From contig JAKUHH010000025.1 in assembly GCA_022701365.1 (NCBI GenBank), forward strand, positions 310,001-374,000: a stretch of 64,000 nt of DNA, given 5' to 3'. This DNA comes from Mycocentrospora acerina (taxonomy: Eukaryota > Ascomycota > Dothideomycetes > Pleosporales). The position numbers were made by a program, and so were the translations under genes. This document shows positions 22,425-34,836 of the stretch, in pieces. Each line of letters begins with the position of its first letter. Positions within the stretch are counted from its first letter, which is position 1. The notes under the pieces are model-generated. The model was not told the origin of the DNA. It made no database searches and saw nothing but the letters and a program-made list of their open reading frames with translations.

Positions 22425-24196
22425 ATGGCCGACACCGCCGCCGAGCCGCTCATCTCGGACACGCACGGCTCTGCGCGACACGACGAACATGGCCGACATG
22501 GCGACGATGAGATTATAGACGATGAGATTGATGAGAACACCTTAATATCTCCCACCACATTCATATGGGGTCTGACGGTTTGCGCGGGTGTAAGCGGCCT
22601 GCTCTTTGGCTATGAGCAAGTATCCCCCCGTCTGTATCCCGTCGCAACTCGCAGCTAACATAGCTTACCCAGCACTGGCGTCATATCCTCAACCCTCGTG
22701 TCTATTTCCACCGACCTGTCCCACCGCCCACTGACTACCCTCGACAAATCCCTCATCACGTCCTCGACGTCCTTTTTCGCGCTGCTCGCCTCGCCTCTAA
22801 CAGGCATCCTGGCCGACACATATGGTCGCAAAACGGTCATCCTCGCCGCAGATATTTTGTTCATTGTCGGCGCCCTCTGGCAGGCATTCACTAGCACTGT
22901 TCCTGGCATGATCGCTGGCCGTAGCGTCGTCGGTGCCGCGGTCGGGAGCGCCAGTTTCGTCGTCCCATTGTACATTAGCGAGTTGTCGCCGAGTCCATTT
23001 CGGGGGCGCATGGTCACAGTGAGCAGTTTGTTCGTGACGGGCGGACAGGTCGTAGCATATGTGATTGGATGGGTGTTTTCCCAGCGGGCTGGGGGGTGGA
23101 GATGGATCGTTGGTCTTGGAGCAGTACCTGCGGCAGTGCAGTTTTGCATGCTATTCGCCATGCCTGAGACGCCGCGATTTCTCGTCCGGGCCGGGAGGAG
23201 GGAAAAGGCTCGACGCGTGCTGAAGCAGGTGTATGGAAACAGCGAGGAAAGTGAAGGCCTCGTCACACAGGTGCTGAGACGTGTGGAGAGGGAAATCCTA
23301 GAAGAAGAAGACATTTCGCAAAGCAGCGGCAATTCATCCTCGGCCACAGAAAAAAGCGGCTGGAGAGCGAAAATCGCGCGCATAAGCGACACCTTCACGC
23401 ACCTCACCACCGTAGGGGGTAACCGCCGGGCCCTAACAATCGCCTGCATGCTACAAGCCATCCAGCAACTCTGCGGTTTCGTACGTCCCCTTTCCCTTGT
23501 CCAACAAAAAAAAACTTCTAACCCTTGCTAACAAACACGAAAAAAAAACAGAACTCCCTAATGTACTTCTCCTCGACCATCTTCTCCCTCGTGGGCTTCT
23601 CCTCCCCAACACTAACCTCGCTCTCCATCGCGCTCACAAACTTCCTCTTCACCCTCATCGCCTTCCACACCATCGACCGCATCGGCCGACGCCTCATCCT
23701 CCTCTCCTCCATCCCCGTCATGACGCTTGGGCTCCTCCTCACCGCAACCGCCTTCCTCTTCGTAGACATATCCACCACCACCACCACCACCCCCAAAGAA
23801 TCCATGTTCTGGCCCCTCCTACTCCTCCTCTCCCTAACCCTCTACGTCTCCTCGTACGCCATAGGCCTCGGCACAGTCCCCTGGCAGCAATCAGAGCTTT
23901 TCCCCCTATCCGTCCGCTCGCTCGGCTCCGCCCTCGCAACAGCCACAAACTGGGGGTCGAATACGCTGGTGGGACTGACGTTTCTGCCCATGATGGACTT
24001 GTTTACCCCGACGGGAACGTTTGCGCTGTATGCCGGGGTTTGTGCGGCGGCATGGGGGGTCATTTGGTGCGTGTATCCTGAGACGGCGGGGTTGGGACTC
24101 GAGGATGTGGGCGGGTTGTTGAGGGATGGGTGGGGGGTCGAGGAGAGTGTTAGGGGGTTCAAGGCGAGGAGGAGGAGGGCTGTGACAGCGAGGTGA
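22425..24196 (+). CDS. ITR1: MFS sugar transporter, myo-inositol transporter type
   Basis: Twelve-helix major facilitator of the sugar porter family, about 547 residues, plasma membrane. The acidic N-terminus (from MADTAAEPLISD) leads into GLLFGYDTGVISSTLVSI, typical of fungal inositol carriers. Other marks: DTYGRKTVILAAD in the helix 2-3 loop, ELSPSPFRGRMVT, PETPRFLVRAGR before the central loop, QAIQQLCGFNSLMYFSSTIF in helix 7, DRIGRR, and PETAGLGLED near the end. Three exons: 22425-22615, 22673 to about 23479, and about 23551-24196. Intron 1 (22616-22672) starts with GC rather than GT, and only this border restores the conserved GYDTG. Substrate assignment to inositol is by motif resemblance; another polyol or sugar is possible. 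Confidence 0.88.
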
Positions 24197-24837
24197 GAGA
24201 GAGAGAGACAGAGAGAAAGAGAGATATAGTCTCGGGGTGGTTTGGGTATGGGATGGGATGGATGTGTTTTGTCGGTAGTGGAGTTGGCTTGGATATCCAT
24301 CTAGTCTCGGGCTACAACATTTAAATGGCAGGCACATCATCGCGATTTGATCGCACTTTTGAAGAGTTTGATACTAGTTGTGTTGACAAGCAGGTGAGGT
24401 GGATGCAATCCGTCTCAAACCTTTCAACTAGCTGATTGACATGATCACCTCAATTCATCATCTCATCATAGGCCCGTTCATCCCAGGAAACGCAAAGGCG
24501 ATCCTCATAACCGCCCCATCACCCCACCGCCGTCTAGCAGTCTGCGAGTGTGAACGACTAGACATCTGGTGAGACAAGATCCCACATACCCCTCTCTTCT
24601 CCTTCCCTTGCACGACCATGACCCTCAAACAGCCGGTATCATTTTTGTACGCCATCCATGCCCAACCAACGCCAGTCGCTCATACTCCTTCGCTTGTAAA
24701 AAGTAAAATTGAAGCGGAAGATGTCCAACGCTACATGCAAAAAACAAGACGGGGTATGAAGAGCGTCTGGCGAAGCCAATTATCAGTCCCAACATTCCTT
24801 GCCACGGCTACGAGGCGGATTCCCATCAGATCAACCT
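24197..24837. other. Convergent spacer transporter / PBP1
   Basis: About 640 bp of 3' flanks. Begins with a purine-rich GA tract at about 24195-24225. No gene recognised. Confidence 0.55.
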
Positions 24838-27800
24838 TCATTTGGGCTCCTCGCTGCCTTCCGGTCCATGGTGCGCAGGTCCGGTCGGCAAGCCCTGAGG
24901 CGGCAGCGAGTGCTGTTGCATCATAGGCTGTGCGTAGCTTCCGCTCGGGGTGCCGCGGTGGGTCTGATGAGGGAATTGGTGGTGCTGGTGCGGCGACGAC
25001 CCATAGTGGGGTTGATGTGGCTGGGGGTATGGGCCTCTCATTGGAGTCACTTGATTCTGATTAGTCGTGGCAAAAGTTATTTTGTTCTCCAAAACTTACT
25101 GGATCCTGGTGGCACCTGGAACATCTGAGGTCCTTGTGCACCTGCCTGCATATACATCATGGGTGGCTGCTGGTGCCCCTGTTGTGACCCTTGGTGGCTC
25201 ATCATTGGTGCAGCAGGTCTCGGACTAGGAAACCCGTTGGTGCCAGGACCTCCCGGCATGTGACCAGGATATTGAGGGTAAACATGACCAGGAGCTGGAG
25301 AATACATTTGCATTTGCGGGTTGTTTGGCATTCCCATGAAAGGGCCATTGGAGGGTTGGTTCGTCATCATCTGCCCACCCATGGCTGGGCCAGGATGTCC
25401 GACATACTGTCCACCTGGTCTTCCATGGAGGGCAACATGCTGGACATTAGGACTCATACCGTACTGCGGCATCTGGACTTGCTGAGGAAATCCAGGCATA
25501 GGCTGTGGTTGCGCCCCATAGGGGTAAGGTGGCATAGGTCGAGGCGAAGGGTGCATTGAAGAGGAAGAGTGGGAAAATTGCATGTGTGGCGCTTCAAAGT
25601 GGTGAGGCCCTTGGTTGTGATGCGCCTGGACAGGTGGTCCACGAGATGCGTGATGGGGAACCTGGCCCTGTGGCAGACCTTGTGGACCCTGAAGGTGGGG
25701 AGGCAACTGATGTTGGTGCGGCATTTGGCCATTATTCATGGCATTGTGATGAGCCAACGGTACGGGAGGAGCGTGCTCGTAAATGTGCACATAACCCTTC
25801 TCTGCGTTCGTTGTTGGGAAGTCCCACGTGGGAGGAGTGCGATAGGCATGTGGAAGGCCGCTGTTGTGTGTCTTATCATTCTCCGACACATCCTTCTTCA
25901 GGCGTTGCAAGGCATCGGCAGAGTCATTTGAAGAATCGCCTGCTTCCGACTTCAATGTTGGACGTTGACCACCGAAGAAGCTGGTGACAGTGGTTGGCCT
26001 GCGAGATTCTTGCCTGGATGCCGGGTCGGGCCTGGGACTGGAGTTGGCGCTGGTGTTTCCACCAGGTTGGAAAGTATTGGCCGCTGGATTTGGCTTGAAC
26101 TCGTGAGCGCGGACATTGAACCTGCTAGAGATGGTTGAAGTAGGCGTCTGAATGCCGCTGGATGGCTGTGAAGGGCCCGTGGGCGCATTGCGAATCTCCT
26201 GAGCCGGTATTGGCTGAGGCACACTGTTGTATGGCTGGGCACCTTGCTGCTTGTGTTGTTGCTGGTTGAGCTGTAAACGAGTGCTAAGAGGCCCGTTGTT
26301 ACGAACGTGTGCCTGGTTTGCGTTCTGGTGTGGGCGGTCCCTCGCGCCAGCAGTCGCGTATTGAGGCTGTCCAGGACGAGCCTGTCGATTTTGTTGACGG
26401 TCAGCAGGCACGCTCGGAGAGGCTTGGGTAGATTCAGGTTTGGTGGCAGTGGTAGTGGTTCGCGCGGCCAGCTTGGGATCGGAAATAGTCCTGGTGGTCT
26501 TTGGTGGTGAGGATTTGGTCTCCTGCACTTGTCGGAGAGCCTTTTCAACGATTGCCTGTTGTTTGGTCTCGTCTTTAGCTAGGATCGGAACGAGATCAGA
26601 AGGGACGGGAGTGCTCAGTTTAAAGTTGAGTGCGAACTTTTTGAGGTCGTTTAACTTGACTGCTTTGTTCTCTCGCGCAATAGTCCTCTGACGTTCTGTC
26701 ATGCGCAGCTTCTCAGCAGCTGAGAATTGTTTGAACGAGTCGAGAAGATCGTGCTCGACATTGGTCGTCGCATCGCGTGGCCGATCGGCTTTGCGGGGAG
26801 GGATGGCAGCAACAGTGGCCTTGATTGAGCTGCCCGGTCTCGTTGATTGTTCCGCGGCAGGCTTGGGCGCTGCAGCTGGTTTCGTTTCAGTTGCCGGGGC
26901 AGCCTCCTTGGAAGGCTCCAACTTTGAAGGGTCAGGAGCAGGAGCTTCAGTCTTTGGCGGGGCTGTCTTGGCAGGTTCAGGCGCGACGACCTTGTCTGCA
27001 GCGGGACTGGCGGTACGTTGCGCTGATTTTGAGGCTGCAGAATCGGGACGCGCCAGAGACGCCGAGATGATGGCTGGGTCGACTGGGGCACCATGGACGG
27101 TCGACTGGCCGGTGGGTGCTCGTCGTGCAGGAGGTGTGTATTTGTTGGGCTGACCGCTCGACAATGTTGGGAGCTCGCGGCGAACTCCACTGTATTTGTC
27201 CTCCTCATCACCACCCACGTCATCTGCAGCAGCAGCACCACCTCGTTCCTCGCGCACATGCGAGTTGAATGCGGTACTGGCTTCGATCTCACGAGCAATT
27301 CGCTCAGCACGGGCAGCCTTCTCGGCATATTGTGGGTCGCTGCGATTGATGGTCGTGGTGTAGAATGTTTCGTCGTAATTGCTCTTGACGCCAAACATCT
27401 GCTCGTTTGTTGCGAATTGGTCCCAGTCTGTTGAGCGTCCTGCTGATTCAAGACTGAGGTTCGAATCATTTTCGGCAGGCTCCCATCTTTGAAGATTCCG
27501 CTCTCGCATGGCCATGTGACCGGAGATGTCGGTGTCGGTGCGGAAACCAGATGCCCCATTCTGCCCCTTGCTCTGCGTCTTGTCAAGAACGACATTGTTG
27601 ACATTGAAGTCAGCAACATCGCTCATATCAAACGACATGACGTAATAGTCGCCTGTACCGACATAGTCGTCGGAAGCGTCGCCTGAACCGTTAGTCTGAG
27701 CATTGCCTGATGGCAGCAGCTTCTTCACCATCTTGAAGACGTATCGCATCTCGTTGGGCTCGAGGGAAGTGCCTGACAGTACGCCAGAGTATCTCTCCCC

Positions 27801-28521
27801 ATTCTTGAGTGTGATGGTTCCTGGCAAACCCTAGTTGCATAGTATTAGCGCTGCCCGTGTGCGTCGAATGTGACAGCCCGCAGACACTCACAGTCAGGTT
27901 GACCAGCAGGTACATCATGCGGTCGCTAAGGTGCTTCATTGGAGATGCGGATTCGCCAGAGGGCGCCGTCGAGTTTTGGATAGGCTTTGAGTTGTTTGCG
28001 ACACCGTTAGAGGGGGACGGGTTCGACGGGCGTTGAGTGATGGGATTGTTGGTGCCCTGTGCCCATGCCTTTTGCGGGGGTTTCCTGCAAACGGTCGCCA
28101 GGTCAGCGTCAGGCGTCGATGAGGGGGAAACAGGATTGAATGATTGATGACGAGAGAGGGGGGGAGAGAGAGAAGGAGGGAGATGCGGAGGGAGGAAGCG
28201 GTGCAGGGGCGTTCACAAGTGAAGCAAGGAGCACAACGGGGAAGCATCTGGCAGCACAGGGCTGTTGCACCGTGGCTCCATGTGACTGCTTGCACGTCGC
28301 ACAAGCAGGTGCCGGTGGGTGCAGCGCTTGGCTTGTAGACAGTCGTCTTTGCAGCGTGGCCGAGGGGGAAGGTGCAATTGGGATGGGTGTGGTGAACAGG
28401 GCAGTGCAAGGCAAGGCAAAAGCAAGTGGGAGCTGGGGGTGCGGACAGCTTACCTCTGGGCAGCGTCCAAGGGGCTTCCGGGCTTGCGCTGTGCGTCGAG
28501 GGTCTTGCCAGACGTGCTCAT
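24838..28521 (-). CDS. PBP1: Ataxin-2 homolog (Pbp1) with Lsm, LsmAD and PAM2 segments
   Basis: RNA-associated protein of about 1,065 residues. Known family roles are binding of poly(A)-binding protein, stress-granule assembly and restraint of TORC1. Four exons: about 28521-28453 (MSTSGKTLDAQRKPGSPLDA), 28085-27888, 27835-25106 and 25045-24838. The Lsm-like fold spans the exon 2-3 join, with LSDRMMYLLVNLT then GLPGTITLKNGERYSGVLSG. The LsmAD core follows, with KSNYDETFYTTTI and AERIAREIE at about residues 220-270. A PAM2-like motif, SRFNVRAHEFKPNPAANTF, lies in the long disordered centre, which is rich in Pro, Gln, Ser and Ala. The C-terminus is Pro/Gln/Met/His-rich (prion-like) and ends with EEPK. 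Intron 1 is about 370 nt, long for this genome. Confidence 0.93.
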
Positions 28522-29618
28522 CTTCGGCTGACGAGCAGTCAGAGCATTGGAGGCGCCGGGGGTGGTTACGGCGGCAGTGGTCATGGAGCGGGAGAGGGAC
28601 GAGTTTCGCGTGCGGGAGTGTCGGTGGGTCGGGAGATCAGGGTCGGGGGTGCTGGCCGGAGGTGCGAGCGGTGCAGCGAGGGGCGGGGGGGCTCAATGCG
28701 GCGGCGAGCGCGGAGACGACACGCAGATGGTGCTGCCCGGGAATGGCCAGACGGCAGAGGAGCAAGAATTTGGGCGAGGAGGCTGTGCGGGAAGAAAGTG
28801 GCCAGCGGGTGCGTGTGAGGGTGATGAGTGCCGCCAAGAGGACCCCCAGTCGTTTCAGCCAGCGGAGCGGGAGCTAATCGCTAATTAACTCTGAGCTTGA
28901 CACGGCGGCGATGCTCGCGTGAGGTTGCGAGGGGATGTAGTGAGGAGGGGGGGAGGAGGCGGGTGCAGTGGACGTTGCTACAGCAGGCGAAAGCAGCGGT
29001 GTGTATGTATGTGTGCGTGGGCGCAAGTGTCCATGTACATGTGTATGTGCGCTCGTGATACGTGTGCAAGACAGCTCCAGCGACCCAGGCAAGCTCGCAC
29101 ATGTAGAAAGTCTGGAGCTTGCGGCGGGGCCAGGCGCCGGGAATCACATCATTGTGCTGCACGAGAGGGTCGCCGATGCGCCCAGGCTGTTTGTCTGGCG
29201 TCGCACAGGGGATTAGCATCAGACAAGACGGCTGCAGCCTGACAAAGGCGATCCATGTCCCTCGGTGCAGCGCAGCGCAGCACAGCGCAGCATGTTCGCA
29301 GTCCCCCATGCAGACTAGACATCGTGGCATGGGTAGCGCCCAACAGCTCTGGGCGAATAGCAGGAGGGAGAGTATTGTGGTTGACTGTAGTAGTTGAGCA
29401 CGGTAGTTGACTATTAAAGGTGCTCATCAAAAATAATTATTACTGGAATTGATGACAATGGGTGGCTATAATTAGCAAACATTGCAGGTGAGTATTATGG
29501 GCAGACATTGTAGACGTTGTAGGTGATTATAATGGGTTAACGCTGTGGTTGACCAGGTACTGTAGTGAACCACTGCAGTGAACTAATGCAGTGGGCAAGG
29601 CGAGCGAGGAACCCTCGG

Positions 29619-29762
29619 GAAGCAACATCAAGAGGGGAAGCAACATCAAGAGGGGAAGCAACATCAAGAGGGGAAGCAACACGAAGAGGGGAAGCAACAT
29701 GACAAGAGGAAGCAACATCAAGAGGGAACGCAACATCAAGAGAGGGATCAACGCCAAGAAAG
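29619..29762. repeat. 18-bp minisatellite, about 8 copies
   Basis: Unit close to AAGCAACATCAAGAGGGG. The first three copies are identical and later ones drift (ACG for ATC, and other changes). Because 18 is a multiple of three, the array stays open in several frames (G-S-N-I-K-R repeats on plus, L-L-P-L-L-M on minus), which creates spurious frames. Confidence 0.85.
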
Positions 29763-29924
29763 GCAAGAAGCTCACTCGCGCGTGGCACTGGGGGAAGAGG
29801 GAGGGGCGATTTCAGCGGTAGCAGTAGCAGTAGCAGTAGGGCAGTGGCAGTGGCAGTAGCAGTGGGGCAGGGCATCAACACGCACATGCTTGCGACGGGG
29901 CCAGAGGCTGGAAGCTGGAGGTCA

Positions 29925-30130
29925 GAGAGGCGAGAGAGTAGACACGGGAGGTCAGAGACGAGGCACCAGAGTGGCCAGAGACTAGACACCAGAGTGGCTG
30001 GAGAGGTGAGAGGCGAGAAGCCATAGGTGAGAGGTCAGAGGTGAGAAGGCATGGGTCAGAGGCCAGAGGTCAGAGGTCAGAGGTCACAGGCCGAGGCAAG
30101 ACAGGCAAGAGAGGCCAGACAGAGGAGACA
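29925..30130. repeat. Purine-rich degenerate AGAGGTC / GACAGGAGACA repeats
   Basis: Imperfect 7-bp units (AGAGGTC, GAGGTCAG) at about 29935-30090 merge into AGACAGGAGACA-type units to about 30160. One strand is almost pure purine plus T, a composition prone to slippage. No coding signal. Confidence 0.65.
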
Positions 30131-30377
30131 GGAGACAGAGACAGGAGACAAAAGAGACAGACGCCAGACGACAAGAGGGACGCCAGACGTCAGAGGCCAC
30201 AGCCCAGAGACCACCGACAGCCGCACGTGACTGGCCGCTTCCTGCTCCCCGTTGGGCTGAACAACGGCTCCACGGGCAACACGGGCGTGACGAGGGCAGC
30301 ACTGGCGCCTCTCTCCCGGCTGCGACCAGTCGACCACGCCGCTGCCTGCCAACCCGACCGACTCTCCCGCCCCAGCC

Positions 30378-33300
30378 ATGGCCGACGAGGCCTCGTCGAT
30401 GCAGCGCTCGTCGCACGGATCCTCGCGACGGGCGCCCAAGAATGTATGTGAGCTCACTGTCCCCCTCCGCACCCGCACCCGCTCCCGCTCGCCGCGCCCA
30501 TGCCCACGGCCACGCCCTCGCCCTCGCCGCCTGCTCACACCATGCAGCCGCAGCAGCAGCTCTCGCAGATTGAAAAGTCCGTCACCCACCTGCTCGTCGC
30601 CACCAAGCAGCTCCTCGGTGCGTCCCTGTCCCTGTTGCTGTCCTTGTTGCCGTTCCTCTTGCTCTTCCTGTCCCTGTCCCTGTTCCTGTTCCTCTTGCTA
30701 TTCCTGCTCCTCTTCCCGCCCCTACTACCATTACTACCACTCTTACTATTACTCTTACTACTCCTCTTCCTCTTCCTGCCCCTACTCTCCTCGCCCTCTG
30801 CTGCATATCCCACACCATGACGCGCTAACCCGCCCCCCCAGAGACGCTGACGCTATGGTCGCGTGGGACCGCCACCGAGAGCGAGGTCTCGGACGTCTAC
30901 GTGCGCCTGGGCTATGAGTTCAACATTGCCTCGCGCGCCTTCAATGCCATTGGCGTCGACACCACCGACCTGGGCAACGTGCCCGAGCTGCTGCGCGGCA
31001 TCCTCGAGGAGACGCTCAGCCAGGAAGCCTCGCAGACGAGCCTCGACAACTTCCTGCCCCGCATCCGCGACATCATCATCAACCTGCTGCACGGCCTCAA
31101 GAAGAAGCAGCAGCGCCTGCGCCAGCGCACCGGCCGCGACGGCTCGCTCAACGGCACCAGCCCGCGCCAGGGCAGCACCGGCAGCACCGCCGAGCTCGAC
31201 GACGCCCAGCAGGCCCGCTCCGCAAGCACCCGCCTGCCCTCGCGCGGAGACAGCGCAGAGTTTAATAATGGCGGCCCAGACCTGCCCCCACGCTCGTCGT
31301 CGGTCGCTGGCAGGACGTCCCCGTCCAAGTACGACTCGCTGCCCTCCAACCCCCGCGCCAGCCGCTCCACCACCGCGAGCAACCTGTCGACAGACTCGTC
31401 CATGTCAAGCAACACCGCCCAGCAAATGCCCGTCATGGCCCCCTATCCTGGAGAAGACACCATGCCTCGCACCCCCGACCCCCCTCGCCCCAACTACCCC
31501 GTCGACTTTCCCCCTCCTCCACCTCCACCAAAACAAGAGGATGCCTTGGCCGCACTGCAGAGGGGCGGTGAGCTGGAACGGAGGGCTTCACGGCGATTCT
31601 CCGCCTACCAAATCCAGAAGCACCTGGGCACAAATGGCATACCGCTGCCGCCAGTGCAAAACTCGCCCATTCCAAACCGGGGCAGGGATGTGCGTGAGTC
31701 GATGAACGCTGTCCGAACAAGAGCATCCACAATGCACAATCGTCAGCGGTCTAATCAACAGCGGCCGGCAGTGGACACGGCGTTCGACAAGACAAACGAC
31801 GCCTCCAGACGGATTTCCGAGGAGAGCATCCAGCATGCGCCTCCGAGCATTCAACCACCAAAAGAGCCTGATCCAGAGGACAGTCCAATGGCAAAGACCC
31901 CAGAGGACAAGCTCGCCGCGCCAAAGTTCCCCGAACAGGACCAGCTGGAGCTGGGTGCCACGTCGAATGGGCCGCTCGCCGACCCAGTTGAACTTCGAGA
32001 TCAGCCTACTGCGGCAGAGCCACAAAAGACTCCAACCACTCTAGTCAGGGGCAGCTCTCGGAGAGCAAAGACTCCGTCTCCACAGCCGCAGCAGTTTGTA
32101 CCCGAGCAATCGCCCCAAGCTGGGAAAGAGCTTACGCTGTTCCTCCAGTACAAGAGCAAGATCAAAAAGTACATTTTCACTGATGGATCTGACCTCTCCG
32201 CTGCGCGACTGCAGCTGGCATTTATTGAAAAGTTTGCGTGGGACACGCATCGCAATGGTGAACTACCAGAGATTCATATCCAAGACTCCGTCTCAGGTGT
32301 TCGTTACGAGCTGGAGGACATTACCGACATCAAAGACCGATCTGTGCTTGTTTTAAACGTAGAGCAACTTGATGAGGTGAAGACCCACTTTGACGACAAA
32401 TTTGGTGGACTCAGCCGTCTTGTCGAGAGCATCAAGACGGCTGTCGAGGATCAACAATCGACCATTCAACGCGTCGCCGAACGTCAGCAACAGACTGCCA
32501 AAGAGCTTGCTGGCATCGCTGCAGCACCCCCATTGTCGTCGGCGCGCAACTCAGCAATCATGTCGTCTCGCCCGGGCCAAACCAACGGTCCTATCGAGGG
32601 AACCATATCCTCAGCGGCTCAGCTAAGCGAAGTGCAGTCTCTGCGCCGCGATTTGGCTGTGGTGAGGCAAACTTACTCATCGTTTGTTTCTGACATACAA
32701 GCTAGTATGTCAGCAGTGCGCACAAAGGCCAGCGCAGTCAAATCAATCGCCATCAAAGCCGCCTTGCCAACGCTTGATGGAGACACTGGTCGTGCTTACA
32801 TCAACAACGGCAAAAAGTCACTTCATGACGATTCTGAAAAGATTGTAAACAGGGTGGATGACCTACAAGATCTCGTCGAGGATCTTCGAAAAGATGTCGT
32901 CGTGCGAGGCGTCCGGCCCGTGCCTCGCCAACTCGAGACTACCGCCAAGGATCTCTCACTTGCGACTGCCGAGCTTAAGAAACTTCAAGATTTCCTGGCA
33001 AAGGAGAAGCCTCTTTGGACAAAGATTTGGGAGCAAGAGCTACAAACTGTGTGCGAAGAGAGAGACATGCTCACTATGCAGGAAGAGCTCGCTGCCGATT
33101 TGCAGGACGATCTCGAAAAGGCTGCCCAAACACTCGAACTCGTGGAAGAAGCGTGTAAGCAGCAGAATCTGCAAAACGAAAAAGAGCAGGGCAAGGGAGT
33201 GCGCTCAGCTAGCGGCCGTGGTGCCATCAATGCAGCCTCTTTCGACAAGGTTGTCGACCCGCGACAGGCAAGAGATGGTGTCCTCGGAGAGGTCAAGGCC

Positions 33301-33723
33301 CTACAGCCGAATCACGAGGGCAGGCTTGAAGCCATTGAGCGCGCAGAGAAGGCTCGGCAACGCGAGCTTGAAACCCGAAAAGACGACGAATTCAAACAGG
33401 AGCTCGGTAACTTTGTCGAAGAGGGCAAGCTCAAGAAAAGCGGTGGTGTTGAGGAAGTCGAACGTCTCCGCAAGATGAAGGACGAGCGTGCGCGCAAAGA
33501 GAATGCTGAGCGAGAGGCTGAGCGTCAAAGGAAAAAGGCTGAGAAGGCAGAAAGAGAGGCGGCAGCGGCTGCTGCTGCTGCCGCTGCCGCTCCACCCAAT
33601 GAGAACGGTACAGAAGAACAGAAAGATGAGACTGCTCCAGCGGCATCACAAGACCCAGTAACCCAGGAAGAAGTAAAGGAAGAGCGGGCCTCCACGCCTG
33701 AAGGTGGTGCCAATCCGGCCTAA
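30378..33723 (+). CDS. BUD6: Bud6/Aip3 actin-interacting, formin-cofactor protein
   Basis: Polarisome protein that binds actin and formins and promotes actin-cable nucleation at growth tips. Three exons: 30378-30443 (MADEASSMQRSSHGSSRRAP), about 30548-30617 (QLSQIEKSVTHLLVATKQLL) and about 30842-33723, giving about 1,005 residues. The join through intron 2 restores LLETLTLWSRGTATESEVSD, the conserved N-terminal block. DVYVRLGYEFNIASRAFNA and LPRIRDIIINLLHGLKKKQQ follow. A disordered, Ser/Pro-rich middle reaches about residue 420. The AIP3 core starts near LTLFLQYKSKIKKYIFTDG and continues as long coiled coils, then ends in a charged Glu/Arg/Lys-rich helix, a poly-Ala run and an acidic tail. 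Intron 2 (224 nt) is a pyrimidine-rich simple sequence. Confidence 0.94.
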
Positions 33724-33758
33724 ATAGCCCCAGCTATCCTTGCCTTCTCTCCTGGTTT

Positions 33759-34220
33759 GTGCTGATGCCCGCATCTCTAGATCTGCCCCACTTGCAGTAC
33801 ACAATCCGCCCGTGGGTGAAAGCTGGCCTGCCTCCAATGCAAGTCTTTGCCAACACACTGACTTTGAGCAAGTCTCCCACGCATCAAAGGGTACTCAGCT
33901 CCACCATCAACCTTGGACACCGCTCCTCTACTTCTGACGCAACAAAGGAAAGCGTCAGTACTGTTTCAATCAGAGACACTCCAACACCTACCTTACCCTT
34001 CTCCCACCGCACGCCCCGACCTTTTAGCTCCCGCACAAAAGACATATCCGGCCCTCGCACACCACCCTTCAGCCGCCCAAGAGCCAGAACAACACCCACT
34101 CCGCACACCTCAGAGCACAAACGCGACGCAGATACAGACAGCGTACTAAGCTTCACGCCAAGCATGGGTAGAAAACAAATCGCAAACTGGTTCTCAGGAC
34201 TGCTGGGGAGAGGGTTTTAG
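33759..34220 (+). CDS. Hypothetical short protein, uncertain
   Basis: A 153-codon frame beginning only 36 bp after the BUD6 stop. It is rich in Thr, Pro, Ser and Arg, with no signal peptide or membrane helix. The most gene-like part is its end, SMGRKQIANWFSGLLGRGF, which looks like an amphipathic conserved tail. The rest could be BUD6 3' UTR by chance open. I do not recognise the family. It may instead be part of a spliced gene or non-coding. Confidence 0.3.
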   Translation: MLMPASLDLPHLQYTIRPWVKAGLPPMQVFANTLTLSKSPTHQRVLSSTINLGHRSSTSDATKESVSTVSIRDTPTPTLPFSHRTPRPFSSRTKDISGPRTPPFSRPRARTTPTPHTSEHKRDADTDSVLSFTPSMGRKQIANWFSGLLGRGF

Positions 34221-34836
34221 CGCGGAAGAACGAACACTAGTGGGGAGGTGGGGAGGTATGGAGGGACAAGTGTGCATTCCAAAGAGATGAGATTTATGTT
34301 TTTTTTGCTGCAGGTTTTGGCGTGGCGTTTTTGGGGGAATGAATGGATGGGTGGGTGGGTGTATGGTTGGATGGATGGATGGATGGACGGATGAAAGGGA
34401 CATTTGGGAAGGGGGAGTGTAGCATAGCGTGGTAGGAGCATAGCATAGTACAATATTTTGTGGTGTAGTGTAGCGTAGCGTAGCGTAGCATGCATGCATG
34501 CATGCCATGTTTTTTTGTATGGCTGAAATAGATGAATAGATGGAAATCAGCCAAAATACAATTATTTATTTCATGTTATAACTAACGAAAAAAAAATTCT
34601 CATGTACTTTTTTTTTTTTATAAACTTGGTCAAATTCTTACTCCTTCACTTCCTTACTTACTTACTTTGCTTACTCTCCTACTTTCTTCCGTCGATGAAC
34701 GAATCAAGTATTTTTGACTCTTCGTTGGCTTTTGAGAGAAAGAGAAAAAAAAATTGTAAAAAAAAAAAAGCGCACAAGTGAGTGAGTGGGATTGTGAATG
34801 AGAAGAGGGATGAAAATATACACGCCCACACACACA

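Larger units (their letters stand above)
28522..30377. other. Divergent intergenic region PBP1 / BUD6 rich in simple repeats
   Basis: About 1.86 kb with both promoters. It holds a purine-rich, G-biased half, an 18-bp minisatellite (listed separately), GCAGTA/GCAGTG runs at about 29818-29870 and an AGAGGTC-type repeat tract at about 29920-30130. Long frames here exist because repeats and biased composition lack stops; none looks coding. Confidence 0.6.

Noticed and set aside
22655..23461. 268-codon minus-strand frame
   Set aside because: Shadow of the transporter gene, which has continuous MFS motifs on the plus strand.
29537..29989. Leucine-rich frame that looks like a membrane protein
   Set aside because: It is the antisense reading of the 18-bp minisatellite, which is a multiple of three and lacks stops.
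30500..30820. Leucine-rich frame resembling a transmembrane protein before BUD6 exon 3
   Set aside because: It lies in the pyrimidine-rich BUD6 intron 2; exon joining through conserved Bud6 sequence is decisive.
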